A stretch of DNA of 64,000 nt from Paenibacillus sp. NFR01 (GCF_900111565.1 NZ_FOIK01000001.1:1581309-1645308), one strand, 5' to 3'. Positions 53,991-62,522 are shown, counted from the stretch's first letter. The notes: generated by a model from the letters alone, not told the origin. Program-made: numbers and translations.

Positions 53991-54016
53991 CATTTTAACG
54001 GTGGCCCAAAGCAGTC

Positions 54017-54145
54017 TTATGCCTTAAAGCCGTCGTCGCGGTTTCTATAATAATCGATGATGTCACTTACAGTGCGGAGCGGCTCCGCTTCCTTCCGGGA
54101 CGTGTCTGTTCCGGTCTGATACTCTTTAGGCGTATCCGTCTTCAC
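54017..54145 (-). CDS. Small hydrophilic protein, 42 residues
   Basis: Reading from GTG at 54145 gives VKTDTPKEYQTGTDTSRKEA, then EPLRTVSDIIDYYRNRDDGF and KA. The C-terminal half looks like a genuine amphipathic helix. GAAGGGA lies about ten bases upstream, and TTGATT with 17-base spacing to CAATTT forms a possible promoter. Function not recognised; too short for certain calling. Confidence 0.45.
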   Translation of the reverse strand: MKTDTPKEYQTGTDTSRKEAEPLRTVSDIIDYYRNRDDGFKA

Positions 54146-54303
54146 TTCAGTTCATTCCCTTCACTTCATAAATTGTAATGTCTGGGCAGCTTAATCAAGG
54201 GCAGCGGCACGAAGGCAGCTTTAATTATTACCCCCGTATTCCACCATTGACGCAGGATTCTACCCGATTCACCTGTGAACCTTCTGTGTCCGTCTGCCTG
54301 CAC

Positions 54304-54346
54304 AAAAAAACGCCTTCCCAACGTACGATACGTTAACAAGACGCCA
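54304..54346 (-). terminator. trmD operon terminator
   Basis: Minus-strand CGTCTT/AAGGCG outer stem (one G-T pair) and inner AACGTA/TACGTT, followed by seven T. It ends the ylxM-ffh-rpsP-khpA-rimM-trmD operon about 30 bases after trmD. Confidence 0.85.
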
Positions 54347-54374
54347 TTTCTATTCGACCTACATATTTAACAAG

Positions 54375-55124
54375 CTACAGTTGCTCCTTACGCAAACGCT
54401 CCAACATCCGCCGGTCCTTGTCGGTAAGGTTAGCGCTGTCCAGCAGATCCGGACGGCGTGTCAGCGTACGCTTCAATGCCTGCTCGCGCCGCCAGTCTTC
54501 AATGTTGGCATGATGACCGCTGAGTAGAATATCGGGCACTTTCCAGCCGCGGAACTCTACCGGACGCGTATAATGCGGATATTCGAGCAGCCCGGTGCTG
54601 AACGAATCGGTCACGGCTGAGGTCTCATTGCCCAGCGCACCCGGCTGCAGGCGTACGACCGAATCAATAACAGTGAGTGCCGGCAGCTCGCCCCCGGTCA
54701 GCACATAATCGCCGATAGATAGCTCGTCGGTTACCAGATGCTCACGAATCCGTTCGTCATAGCCTTCGTAATGGCCGCAGATGAAGATCAAATGCTCTTC
54801 GCGGGCAAGTTCTTCGGCAATGCGCTGGGTGTACGGCTTGCCCTGCGGGCACATCAGAATGATCCGCGGCGGCCGTTCTCCGTTCTCGGCTTCTTCCAGC
54901 ACATGCTCCACCGCGGCAAAGATCGGATCGGGCTTCAGCACCATCCCCCCGCCCCCGCCGTACGGCGTATCATCTACGCTGCCATGCTTATTGCCGGAAA
55001 AATCGCGGAAATTGACCGCATTCAAGGAAACGATCCCCTTCTCTCGGGCTTTGCCGACAATGCTGGTGCCGAAGACGCCTTCGCACATTTCGGGAAAAAG
55101 CGTCAGCACGTCGATCCGCATCAT
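54375..55124 (-). CDS. trmD: tRNA (guanine-N1)-methyltransferase TrmD
   Basis: Protein of 249 residues. SPOUT-class knot signatures: FCSHYEGYD-like [60 protein letters not shown]. It makes m1G37 in tRNAs, including tRNA-Pro(GGG) encoded nearby. ATG at 55124 overlaps the rimM stop. Confidence 0.97.
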   Translation of the reverse strand: MMRIDVLTLFPEMCEGVFGTSIVGKAREKGIVSLNAVNFRDFSGNKHGSVDDTPYGGGGGMVLKPDPIFAAVEHVLEEAENGERPPRIILMCPQGKPYTQRIAEELAREEHLIFICGHYEGYDERIREHLVTDELSIGDYVLTGGELPALTVIDSVVRLQPGALGNETSAVTDSFSTGLLEYPHYTRPVEFRGWKVPDILLSGHHANIEDWRREQALKRTLTRRPDLLDSANLTDKDRRMLERLRKEQL

Positions 55125-55645
55125 GGCAGCAGCCCTTCCATCAGGTGCACCGTAATTTTTTTCGCCGGAATGTCTACGTTCAGTACCACGTCTTTAATCA
55201 CCGGAATCAAAATTTCCGCGCCTTTGGCCGGCTTAACCACCCACACGTCATTTGCGCCCGGTTGGAGGATTTCGGTAATCGTGCCGAGCGGATGCTCTGC
55301 ATCTTCATCGGTGAACACCTGGCAGCCGACGATTTGATGGAAGTAAAATTCATCTTCCGGCAAGTCCACAAGATCTTCGGCCGGTACCGTCAGCATGCTG
55401 CCTTTGTATTTCTCAACCTGGTTGATGTTGTCATAGCCCATCAGCCGGACAACATACATCCCTTTTTGCTCCCGTGCCGATTCCACGGTCACTTCAAACT
55501 TTGGACTTCCATCCGCCGGTACAATCAGCAGCTTGCTGCCCTTGGCAAACCGCACCTCCGGAAAGTCGGTATGCGATAAAATTTTAACCTCCCCGCGGAT
55601 GCCGTGCGTGTTGACGAGCTTGCCCACGGTTAATTCTTGCGTCAT
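55121..55645 (-). CDS. rimM: Ribosome maturation factor RimM
   Basis: Protein of 174 residues: [20 protein letters not shown], then the PRC-barrel part [20 protein letters not shown] and [20 protein letters not shown]. It assists assembly of the 30S head with S19. ATG at 55645 is eight bases after AAAGGAG; an upstream GTG at 55654 is too close. Confidence 0.96.
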   Translation of the reverse strand: MTQELTVGKLVNTHGIRGEVKILSHTDFPEVRFAKGSKLLIVPADGSPKFEVTVESAREQKGMYVVRLMGYDNINQVEKYKGSMLTVPAEDLVDLPEDEFYFHQIVGCQVFTDEDAEHPLGTITEILQPGANDVWVVKPAKGAEILIPVIKDVVLNVDIPAKKITVHLMEGLLP

Positions 55646-55749
55646 CTGATCCACTCCTTTGCGGTGCCGGCCAACCCGGCCGTATACATATCTATTTGAA
55701 CAAAAAGGAGCCGGGATATACGATCCCTGCCCCTTCTTGCGCGCATCCT

Positions 55750-55980
55750 TTAAGATAAAATATCCACGGTAACGCGTTTATCGCTCTTGACTGCTGCCGA
55801 CGTGACAACTGTGCGGAAAGCTTTGGCGATCCGCCCCTGTTTGCCGATAACCTTGCCTACATCATCAGGATGTACGGAAAGCTCATATACAATCAGGTGA
55901 TCTTTCTCCACCGTCCGCACCGTCACATCCTCGGGATGATCCACTAAAGCCTTAGCAATAACTCCAACTAATTCTTCCAT
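55750..55980 (-). CDS. khpA: KH-domain RNA-binding protein KhpA (YlqC)
   Basis: Protein of 76 residues: one KH domain with the GxxG loop in DDVGKVIGKQGRIAKAFRTV. KhpA binds RNA with KhpB and affects cell size and division in Firmicutes. ATG at 55980 follows GCGAGGG. It lies between rpsP and rimM as in Bacillus. Confidence 0.95.
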   Translation of the reverse strand: MEELVGVIAKALVDHPEDVTVRTVEKDHLIVYELSVHPDDVGKVIGKQGRIAKAFRTVVTSAAVKSDKRVTVDILS

Positions 55981-56003
55981 AGAGGACCCTCGCAATCAGT
56001 CAT

Positions 56004-56276
56004 TTATTTCTGTTGCTTCAGCTCATGGAACTTCTTCATTACGCCAGCTTTGGAAAGCAGGTTGCGTACGGTATCAGATGCTTGCGCACCTGTTTGAAGC
56101 CATTTAAGAGCTTTTTCCTCATCGATCTTTACTACTGCCGGTTGTTCAACCGGGTTATAGTAACCGATTTCCTCGATGAAACGACCATCACGAGGGGACC
56201 GGGAATCGGAAACCACTACACGATAGAAAGGCGCTTTATGTGCACCCATTCTTTTCAGACGAATACGTACTGCCAC
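56004..56276 (-). CDS. rpsP: 30S ribosomal protein S16
   Basis: Protein of 90 residues beginning (GTG at 56276) [20 protein letters not shown] and continuing [25 protein letters not shown] lies eight bases upstream of the GTG, which decides this start over the longer frame from 56285. Confidence 0.98.
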   Translation of the reverse strand: MAVRIRLKRMGAHKAPFYRVVVSDSRSPRDGRFIEEIGYYNPVEQPAVVKIDEEKALKWLQTGAQASDTVRNLLSKAGVMKKFHELKQQK

Positions 56277-56331
56277 GAAATTCACCTCCTTAAAAAAGTA
56301 TCGAAAGATTAGAAGAGTTTATACAAACCTT

Positions 56332-56524
56332 TTTTCGATCCCTCCCAAACCCTCCCTTCCAAAGGGAGGGCCCCAAGGGCTCCGCCCTCTGGACACCCGT
56401 TTTTAAGGTGTCTGGGGAGCGGCCGAAGGGGACTTAGAGCCTGGTAGTGCAAGGAGCGCTTTCGTCCCTGAAGGGACACGCTGGAATGCAGCCGGACCTG
56501 GCTACGGGAAAGATCGGAAAAAGC
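56332..56524. repeat. GC-rich structured intergenic element, probably dispersed repeat
   Basis: The gap between ffh and rpsP holds several inverted repeats, such as ccctcccttccaaagggaggg (56353-56373), gggccccaagggctccgccc, and gtccctgaagggac (56463-56480). Such blocks (with GGGCGGAGCCCTTGGGG on the minus strand) look like the dispersed non-coding repeats often seen in Paenibacillus and related genomes. There is no open frame of substance. Only one copy is in this window, so repeat status is inference. Confidence 0.45.
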
Positions 56525-56541
56525 ATAACTGATTATCCTAA

Positions 56542-57930
56542 TTAACGGAACGGCGGGAACTTCATTCCTTTGCCGCCAAGGGCCTTGAGCTGCTTCATGG
56601 CGTTTTTCTTGCCGCCCTTGCCTCCGCCACCCATCATACCGGAGAACTGCTTCATCATCTTCCGCATTTCATCGAACTGCTTGATGAGGCGGTTAACCTC
56701 GGCGATGTTCGTTCCGCTGCCGGCGGCAATCCGCTTGCGGCGGTTGTGGTTAATGATTTCGGGCTGGGCCTTCTCCGCTTTGGTCATGGAATGCACAATG
56801 GCTTCCACGCGGCCCATCTGCTTGTCGTCCACCTTCATGTCCTTGATGCCCTTGGCTTTGTTCATGCCGGGCAGCATATCGAGGATCTGGTCGATCGGTC
56901 CAAGCTTCTTGACCTGTTCCATTTGCTCCAGAAAATCGTCGAAGGTAAATTCGGCGTTGCGCATTTTGCGCTCCATTTCCTTCGCTTTGTCGGCGTCGAT
57001 GGTTGCCTGAGCTTTCTCGATCAGGGAGAGCATGTCGCCCATGCCGAGAATCCGCGAAGCCATCCGTTCCGGATGAAACGGCTCCAGCGCGTCGATCTTT
57101 TCGCCGAGCGCAGCGAATTTGATCGGGCAGCCGGTTACGGCTTTAACGGACAATGCCGCACCGCCGCGAGTGTCGCCGTCGAGCTTCGTCAGCACGACGC
57201 CGGTCAGCTCAAGCTGTTTGTTGAAGCTGTCCGCGACGTTGACCGCGTCTTGACCGGTCATGGCGTCCACGACCAGCAGCACTTCATCCGGCTTTACAAC
57301 CTGATGAATCTGCTTCAGCTCTTCCATCAATTCTTCGTCAATATGCAGGCGGCCTGCCGTATCGATAATGACATAATCGAGGTTGTTCTCTTTGGCGTGC
57401 TCGATACTTTGTCTGGCGATCTCTACCGGGCTCGTCTTGTCTCCGAGCGTAAAGACGGGAACCTTGATTTGCTCGCCGAGCACCTGCAGCTGCTTGATCG
57501 CCGCCGGGCGGTAAATGTCGCCGGCTACGAGCAATGGGCGATGGTTGCCCTTTTGCAGCAATTTAGCCAGCTTGCCCGAGGTGGTCGTTTTACCGGCACC
57601 CTGCAGACCCGCCATCATGATGACGGTCGGCGGCTTGTTCGACTTGGCCAGCTTGGCCTGGCTGCCGCCCATCAGCTCGGTCAATTCCTTGTTAACGATG
57701 TCGATGATGACCATGCCGGGCGTAAAGCTGTTCATGACTTCCGTGCCGACAGCCTTTTCTTTGACCTTGGCGACAAAATCCTTGACCACTTTAAAATTGA
57801 CGTCGGCTTCCAGGAGGGCCAGCCGCACTTCGCGCATCGCTTCGGTGACGTCTTCTTCAGACACCTTGCCTTTGCCGCGCAGCTTGCTAAAGACATTCTG
57901 CAATCTTCCGGTCAAACCTTCAAATGCCAT
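56542..57930 (-). CDS. ffh: Signal recognition particle protein Ffh
   Basis: Protein of 462 residues. N domain, then GTPase G1 MAGLQGAGKTTTSGKLAKLL, DTAGRLHIDEELMEELKQIH (G3), TKLDGDTRGGAALSVKAVTG (G4-5), and the Met-rich M domain with 4.5S RNA-binding region (RRKRIAAGSGTNIAEVNRLI) and MMKQFSGMMGGGGKGG end. It targets membrane proteins with FtsY. Confidence 0.98.
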   Translation of the reverse strand: MAFEGLTGRLQNVFSKLRGKGKVSEEDVTEAMREVRLALLEADVNFKVVKDFVAKVKEKAVGTEVMNSFTPGMVIIDIVNKELTELMGGSQAKLAKSNKPPTVIMMAGLQGAGKTTTSGKLAKLLQKGNHRPLLVAGDIYRPAAIKQLQVLGEQIKVPVFTLGDKTSPVEIARQSIEHAKENNLDYVIIDTAGRLHIDEELMEELKQIHQVVKPDEVLLVVDAMTGQDAVNVADSFNKQLELTGVVLTKLDGDTRGGAALSVKAVTGCPIKFAALGEKIDALEPFHPERMASRILGMGDMLSLIEKAQATIDADKAKEMERKMRNAEFTFDDFLEQMEQVKKLGPIDQILDMLPGMNKAKGIKDMKVDDKQMGRVEAIVHSMTKAEKAQPEIINHNRRKRIAAGSGTNIAEVNRLIKQFDEMRKMMKQFSGMMGGGGKGGKKNAMKQLKALGGKGMKFPPFR

Positions 57931-57950
57931 ATAGGGTTTCTCCCTTCATG

Positions 57951-58307
57951 CTACTCCAGCTTCTGCAGCCGGTCCACCAGCTCCGTAAACTGCCGCTTGT
58001 AGGGCTCGGGCAGCATCTCGCCGTTCTGCAGGCTGCGCAGCTCCTCCAAATACCGGTTCCGGTTCTCATGCTTGGCCAGCAGGCCGAGCTTCTCTTCATA
58101 ATTCTCAAGCACCTGTTCTGCGCGCTTAATATGTTCGTACACCGCCTGGCGGCTGATTTCGAATTCCGCGGCGATCTCGCCGAGCGAGAAGTCGTCGTGG
58201 AAATAATATTTAAGGAACGTCTGCTGCTTATCGGTAAGCAACCGTTCATAAAAGGCGAATAGTAAGTTGATCCGGTTCGTTTTCTCGAGCCGATTCTCCT
58301 GACTCAT
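57951..58307 (-). CDS. ylxM: YlxM family helix-turn-helix regulator
   Basis: Protein of 118 residues. Sigma-70 region-4-like [23 protein letters not shown] followed by [20 protein letters not shown]. It lies directly before ffh, as in all Bacilli, and is thought to modulate SRP expression. ATG at 58307 has AAGGGAG eight bases upstream, deciding against the longer frame from 58394. Confidence 0.95.
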   Translation of the reverse strand: MSQENRLEKTNRINLLFAFYERLLTDKQQTFLKYYFHDDFSLGEIAAEFEISRQAVYEHIKRAEQVLENYEEKLGLLAKHENRNRYLEELRSLQNGEMLPEPYKRQFTELVDRLQKLE

Positions 58308-58361
58308 CAAGGGCACTCCCTTCGTCAAGGAAAAACACTTTACAGCTTCACAACGTCCCTT

Positions 58362-58390
58362 ATCATACCGAAAACAAAGAAAGATGTCAA
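58362..58390 (-). promoter_or_regulatory. ylxM-ffh operon promoter
   Basis: Minus-strand TTGACA (58385-58390), 17 bases, TATGAT (58362-58367). It is nearly perfect sigma-A. The -35 lies inside one arm of the upstream trhA terminator. Confidence 0.85.
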
Positions 58391-58414
58391 GCATTTTTGC
58401 TTGTCATCTTTCTT
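58377..58414 (-). terminator. trhA/carboxypeptidase terminator
   Basis: Arms aagaaagatg + caagc (58377-58392) and gcttg + catctttctt (58399-58414) with a single T-T mismatch. It lies eight bases after the trhA stop. It overlaps the ylxM promoter. Confidence 0.8.
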
Positions 58415-58421
58415 GTGTGTT

Positions 58422-59069
58422 TTAGCGGATCGGCAGCAGGTAAATCAGGACCGCAAAGAAGTGCGTTACGCTGCCGGCGAGCACGAAGGTATGCCATACC
58501 GCATGGTGGAACGGGAACCCGCGCCACACATAAAAGATCGTGCCCAGCGTATACAGAATACCCCCGGCAACGAGCAGCGTCATTCCTCCGCTCGCCACAA
58601 CCGCCGTCAGCGGATGCCAGGCGATGACGATCAGCCAGCCCATGGCGATGTAGAAGATCGTAGAAATGAACAGAAACCTTTTGACGAAAAAAGCCTTAAA
58701 CAACATCCCGAACAGTGCGATGCCCCATATGACCCCGAACAGACTCCAGCCGAGCGGTCCGCGGATCGCTACCAGCATAAACGGTGTATACGTTCCGGCG
58801 ATAAACAAGTAGATTGACGAATGGTCGAAAATCTCGAACAGATCCTTGGCCCTGCCTTCGCGCAAGCTGTGCAGCAAGGTGGAGTTAAGATACAGGAGCA
58901 GCATCGTCGTTCCGTAGATCGAGAAACTGACTACATGCCACGCCGTCCCCTTGAGACTGGCAAACACGACGAGCAGGACCAGCGCAACGACGCTCAGGGC
59001 TGTTCCGATTCCATGTGTCACCGCATTGGCGACCTCTTCCTTTCGGCTGAATGTATGCGTATTGGTCAT
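58422..59069 (-). CDS. trhA: Hemolysin III family membrane protein (TrhA/YqfA)
   Basis: Protein of 215 residues with seven membrane helices. Family motifs: EVANAVTHGIGTALSVVALV, FEIFDHSSIYLFIAGTYTPF and the C-terminal FPFHHAVWHTFVLAGSVTHF, which hold the conserved zinc-binding His/Asp/Ser. It belongs to the PAQR family; roles in membrane energetics have been suggested for bacterial members. It follows the M32 gene by 35 bases with no terminator, so likely co-transcribed. Confidence 0.9.
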   Translation of the reverse strand: MTNTHTFSRKEEVANAVTHGIGTALSVVALVLLVVFASLKGTAWHVVSFSIYGTTMLLLYLNSTLLHSLREGRAKDLFEIFDHSSIYLFIAGTYTPFMLVAIRGPLGWSLFGVIWGIALFGMLFKAFFVKRFLFISTIFYIAMGWLIVIAWHPLTAVVASGGMTLLVAGGILYTLGTIFYVWRGFPFHHAVWHTFVLAGSVTHFFAVLIYLLPIR

Positions 59070-59104
59070 GGGATACTCCTTCCGTTTCGTTAAGTATTTT
59101 TAAA

Positions 59105-60619
59105 TCAAAGCTGGTACAGTTCCTTGTATTTCGCTTCTAGATAATCGGCGAGATAATCCGGGTTCAGCGGCTCTCCGGTCACCTTCTCGACGATTTGCCC
59201 AGGGGTCAGCGACTGGCCGTAGCGGTGGATCTTCTCTTTGAGCCATTCTTTAATCGGAAGAAGATTGCCTTCGGCGATCAGCTCCTCCAGCGGCAGTTCC
59301 TTCTTGAGGGTATTCAGGAATTGGGCGGCATACATATTTCCAAGCGAGTAGGAGGCAAAATAACCGAAGTCCCCGCCCGACCAGTGCACGTCCTGCAGCA
59401 CGCCCAGCGCATCCGTCGGCGGCGTAATGCCGAGGTATTCCTGGTATTTCGCATTCCACACCTTCGGCAGATCCTTCACTTCCAGCCCTTCATTGAATAT
59501 CATCTTTTCGATTTCGTAGCGGATAATAATATGAAGGTTATAGGTGAGCTCGTCGGCTTCGGTACGGATGAACGACTGGCTTACGTTATTGATCGCCCGG
59601 TAAAATTGCTCGGCGTCGACTTCGGCCAGCTGTTCCGGGAAATGCTGCTGCAGGCTACCATAATAATGCTGCCAGAAGCCCCGGCTGCGGCCGATCATGT
59701 TCTCCCACAGTCTGGACTGCGATTCATGGATGCCCATCGAAGCGCCTTGGGCCAGCGGCGTGCCGGCAAAGGCCGGATCGATATTTTGCTCATACAGGGC
59801 GTGTCCGCCTTCATGCAGCGAGCTGAATACCGCGCTTGGCATGTTGTCCAGAATATAGTGGGTCGTGATGCGGACATCGCCGAGATTCAGCCCGGTCGCA
59901 AACGGATGCACGCTTTCGTCGAGCCGGCCGGCTTCGAAATCAAAGCCCATCTGCTCCAGCATGTAGAGGCCAAATTTCTCCTGCTGTTCTTTGGCATAAA
60001 TCTGGCTGAGAAACCCGGTATCCGGCTTGTTCGGCGACGCATTGATCGCTTCCACCAGCGGAACGAGGCGGCTGCGCAGCCGGTCGAAGATGGCGTCGAT
60101 TTTTTCGGCGGTAAATCCCGGCTCGTACATATCCAGCAGCAGATCATAACGGGAGCCCTCTGGCTTCCAGTAATCGACGAATTCCTGCTTCAGTCCGACG
60201 ATCCGGGTCAAATACGGCTCAAACGAAGTAAAATCGTCATTATGCTTTGCTTCCTCCCAGACAGATTGGGCTTCGGCACTGAGCACAGCGTATTCTTCGA
60301 ATTTTTCCTGCGGAATGCTCTTATTGCGGTTATATTCCTTACGGCAGTCCTCAACCAACTTATTCTCGGCGTCGCTCAATTGGCTCCGTACTTCCGGACG
60401 GCTGAACCATTCGGTGAATTCGCCCATCTGATCCGAGGTCTCCAGCTTGAACGCTTCGCCGCTCAGCATGCCGACCGTTTCCGAACGCTGACCTATGCCC
60501 TTGCGCGGCGCGCCGGTTCGCATGTCCCAGTGCAGAAGCTGGATCGCCTCCTGGTATCCCCTGATTTTGACGAGCAGTGCCTTAAATTTATCCCATTGAT
60601 CTTTGACTGATTGCTCCAC
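59105..60619 (-). CDS. M32 family metallocarboxypeptidase
   Basis: Protein of 504 residues. Zinc site HEGGHALYEQNI (HEXXH) preceded by ITTHYILDNMPSAVFSSLHE and followed by HESQSRLWENMIGRSRGFWQ with the third ligand Glu. LHWDMRTGAPRKGIGQRSET at the N-terminus is typical. It removes C-terminal residues from peptides in the cytoplasm. GTG at 60619 has AGGTGG six bases upstream. Confidence 0.96.
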   Translation of the reverse strand: MEQSVKDQWDKFKALLVKIRGYQEAIQLLHWDMRTGAPRKGIGQRSETVGMLSGEAFKLETSDQMGEFTEWFSRPEVRSQLSDAENKLVEDCRKEYNRNKSIPQEKFEEYAVLSAEAQSVWEEAKHNDDFTSFEPYLTRIVGLKQEFVDYWKPEGSRYDLLLDMYEPGFTAEKIDAIFDRLRSRLVPLVEAINASPNKPDTGFLSQIYAKEQQEKFGLYMLEQMGFDFEAGRLDESVHPFATGLNLGDVRITTHYILDNMPSAVFSSLHEGGHALYEQNIDPAFAGTPLAQGASMGIHESQSRLWENMIGRSRGFWQHYYGSLQQHFPEQLAEVDAEQFYRAINNVSQSFIRTEADELTYNLHIIIRYEIEKMIFNEGLEVKDLPKVWNAKYQEYLGITPPTDALGVLQDVHWSGGDFGYFASYSLGNMYAAQFLNTLKKELPLEELIAEGNLLPIKEWLKEKIHRYGQSLTPGQIVEKVTGEPLNPDYLADYLEAKYKELYQL

Positions 60620-60659
60620 TAGAATCCACCTGCTTTCGTAGATTTATCCATTCTTCTTG

Positions 60660-60688
60660 ATGATACTTTTTTGAAAACTCAGAATCAA
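60660..60688 (-). promoter_or_regulatory. M32 carboxypeptidase promoter
   Basis: Minus-strand TTGATT (60683-60688), 17 bases, TATCAT (60660-60665), 40 bases before the gene. Confidence 0.7.
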
Positions 60689-60817
60689 ATGCCCCTGCAG
60701 CAGAGCAGGCCATCAAGTTATATCCGCGCAAATAAAGGATTCATTAAAAGGATACTACTTTAGCCCGGGGCAAAAAAGTTATAAACGTCAGGCTTCGCCG
60801 GGGAAAGACACCGGGAA

Positions 60818-60847
60818 TTGACGCTAGTTCATGATGAATCGTATAAT
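60818..60847 (+). promoter_or_regulatory. Carbonic anhydrase promoter
   Basis: TTGACG (60818-60823), 18 bases, TATAAT (60842-60847). Strong sigma-A match. The remaining 60689-60817 gap shows no other signal. Confidence 0.8.
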
Positions 60848-60885
60848 CAGATGCAGAGCAAAAAGTACGAATTTGAAATATTATA

Positions 60886-60901
60886 AACAAAATAGTTTGT
60901 T
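60886..60901 (+). promoter_or_regulatory. Palindromic operator-like site
   Basis: Inverted repeat AACAAA-atag-TTTGTT (60886-60901) lies between the promoter and the Shine-Dalgarno of the carbonic anhydrase gene. A repressor site is possible; it could instead be a weak RNA hairpin. Confidence 0.4.
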
Positions 60902-60923
60902 ATCCAAGGAGGAAGCAGTGATC

Positions 60924-61502
60924 ATGAGTCAAATTACGAAAATTTTAGAATTCAACAAAACCTTCGTCGAGAACAAAGAATATGAAGCCTATTTGACCAG
61001 CCGCTTCCCCGACAAGAAAATGCTGATCATCACCTGTATGGATACGCGGCTGGTGGAACTGCTGCCCAAGGCGATGAACTTCAAGAACGGCGACGTTAAA
61101 ATCATTAAAAACGCCGGCGCTGTCATCTCCCAGCCGTTCGGTTCCGTCATGCGGAGCGTGATGGTTGCTCTCTACGAACTGGATGCGGAGGAAGTCATCG
61201 TCGTCGGCCACTACGAATGCGGCATGGCCTCCCTGAACGCCGAGCGGATGATCAATTCGATCAAAGAACGCGGCGTATCCGAAGAAGTGCTGTCCACGCT
61301 CGAAAATTCGGGCATCAAGCTGACAAAGTGGCTGCGCGGGTTTGACAATGTGGAAGACGGGGTAATTCAGACTGTGGAGCTGATTAAGCGCCATCCCCTT
61401 CTTCCTCCCAATGTCCCGATTCACGGCATGGTGATCGATCCGGCAACCGGAGCGCTTAAGCTTGTCGCGGACGGATACGCGGAGATTAAGGCAACTCTCT
61501 AA
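60924..61502 (+). CDS. Beta-class carbonic anhydrase
   Basis: Protein of 192 residues. Zinc ligands in the CxDxR motif (LIITCMDTRLVELLP) and HxxC (VVGHYECGMAS). It interconverts CO2 and bicarbonate, supplying carboxylases. ATG at 60924 lies 11 bases after AAGGAGG; GTG at 60918 (five bases) would add two residues. Confidence 0.95.
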   Translation: MSQITKILEFNKTFVENKEYEAYLTSRFPDKKMLIITCMDTRLVELLPKAMNFKNGDVKIIKNAGAVISQPFGSVMRSVMVALYELDAEEVIVVGHYECGMASLNAERMINSIKERGVSEEVLSTLENSGIKLTKWLRGFDNVEDGVIQTVELIKRHPLLPPNVPIHGMVIDPATGALKLVADGYAEIKATL

Positions 61503-61514
61503 TAACTGCTGTTT

Positions 61515-61545
61515 GCGCGGGTCTCGGGCCCGCGCGTTTTTTTTG
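61515..61545 (+). terminator. Carbonic anhydrase terminator
   Basis: Stem gcgcggg (61515-61521) with cccgcgc (61529-61535), followed by eight T after a G. Confidence 0.92.
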
Positions 61546-61653
61546 TTTAAACATATATATTTAAAAATTGAAACCTTCCTGGACAAGCCGCGTATTACCG
61601 CTTATATCCGGCGGCCTTCGCCGCCAATACAACCAGGAGGGTATTCATACTCA

Positions 61654-62097
61654 ATGAAACTGAAACGATTAATGATGATTGTCATGGCTTTTACCCTGTT
61701 ATTTGCGACCGTGGTCCCCGATTTGGCCGATGCGCGGCGCGGAGCCGGCGGCTTTAAATCCGGCGCCCGCAGTTATTCCACCACACCGAAAAAAGCAACG
61801 ACCGATAGCGTCACGAAAAGCGACAGCACCAAAGGCACGGCCTCGGCAACAAGCGGCGCAGCCGGTACGACAAAGCGCGGTTTCTTCAGCGGGGGCAGCT
61901 TTATGAAAGGCATGATGATCGGCGGCCTCGCCGGCATGCTGTTCGGCGGCTTCTTCGGCGGCATGGGTGCCTTCGGCAACCTGCTCGGTTTCGCGGTGAA
62001 TCTGCTGGCCATCTATCTCATCGCGATGCTGGTATTATCCTTCTTCCGCCGCCGCAGCCAGCGCCGCAACCGTCCGGGAGAGGAAGGACGTTATTGA
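61654..62097 (+). CDS. Secreted/membrane Gly-rich protein
   Basis: Protein of 147 residues. Signal peptide MKLKRLMMIVMAFTLLFATV ending near ADA-RR; a Ser/Thr/Lys-rich stretch; then a Gly-rich hydrophobic hairpin (MKGMMIGGLAGMLFGGFFGG) and a membrane helix (LLGFAVNLLAIYLIAMLVLS), ending in RRRSQRRNRPGEEGRY. Layout resembles the N-terminal part of Tim44-like/membrane import proteins of bacteria, without the Tim44 domain. It is followed by yxcD with touching coding ends. Confidence 0.6.
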   Translation: MKLKRLMMIVMAFTLLFATVVPDLADARRGAGGFKSGARSYSTTPKKATTDSVTKSDSTKGTASATSGAAGTTKRGFFSGGSFMKGMMIGGLAGMLFGGFFGGMGAFGNLLGFAVNLLAIYLIAMLVLSFFRRRSQRRNRPGEEGRY

Positions 62098-62384
62098 TGA
62101 ATCCCCTCGTGCTGAGCATGGATGAAATTATCAATGCCGTTTGCCTGCATATCGCCGAGCGCAAGTCAGTCCGGGTTCAGGAAGTTCAGGTCGAGCTGAG
62201 CTGGGATGAAGACACCGGCTACACAGCGGAAGTGTGGGTGCAGGGCCGCAGCCAGTATCTTGTGGAGTCGAACCTGATCGAAGCGATTCTCCGCTACGCT
62301 TACAGCGAATACGGCGTGCGCGCTTTCCCTGAAAGCGTCCGCCTGGAACTGGATGAAGAGATTACCGCAGTGATCGCGGCGTAA
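62097..62384 (+). CDS. YxcD-like DUF2653 protein
   Basis: Protein of 95 residues: DEIINAVCLHIAERKSVRVQ, VELSWDEDTGYTAEVWVQGR, and the tail RLELDEEITAVIAA. This matches the DUF2653 family (YxcD of B. subtilis), of unknown role. ATG at 62097 overlaps the stop of the preceding gene and has GGAAGGA upstream, so the two form a unit. Confidence 0.8.
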   Translation: MNPLVLSMDEIINAVCLHIAERKSVRVQEVQVELSWDEDTGYTAEVWVQGRSQYLVESNLIEAILRYAYSEYGVRAFPESVRLELDEEITAVIAA

Positions 62385-62457
62385 AGCAGCCCCCACAAAG
62401 CGAGGCTATCACACATAGTCTGGTACTTTGCGGGGACCTTATTCTATAAAATTAACA

Positions 62458-62500
62458 AAAAAACCGTCCGATATCGGCCATGCCGATTGGACGGTTTTTT
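62458..62500. terminator. Bidirectional terminator
   Basis: Stem aaaaaaccgtcc (62458-62469) with ggacggtttttt (62489-62500) and inner cgat..., T/A runs on both sides. It serves yxcD and the minus-strand gene that faces it. Confidence 0.93.
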
Positions 62501-62522
62501 GTGCGTTGCGGCCGAGCTTACG

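Larger units (their letters stand above)
53835..53992 (+). ncRNA. Unassigned structured RNA / leader with short ORF
   Basis: A transcript of about 150 bases is bounded by the promoter at 53820-53828 and a UUCG-capped terminator. It holds a strong AAAGGAGGTG (53841-53850); the best-read frame after it is ATGTTGAACGTATCCCTTAC from 53869, 11 codons, stop TAA at 53902-53904. Stems: CGTATCCC (53878-53885) with GGGATACG (53926-53933), GCCAT (53894-53898) with ATGGC (53916-53920). Competing pairs are TACCCG (53887-53892) with CGGGTA (53957-53962) and GGCGC (53921-53925) with GCGCC (53951-53955), giving a pseudoknot or alternative fold. No gene follows on this strand. I do not match it to a known class. 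Confidence 0.55.

Noticed and set aside
59195-60610. 471-codon plus-strand frame opposite the M32 carboxypeptidase
   Set aside because: No recognisable motif and no start signal; the opposite strand carries a clear HEXXH enzyme.
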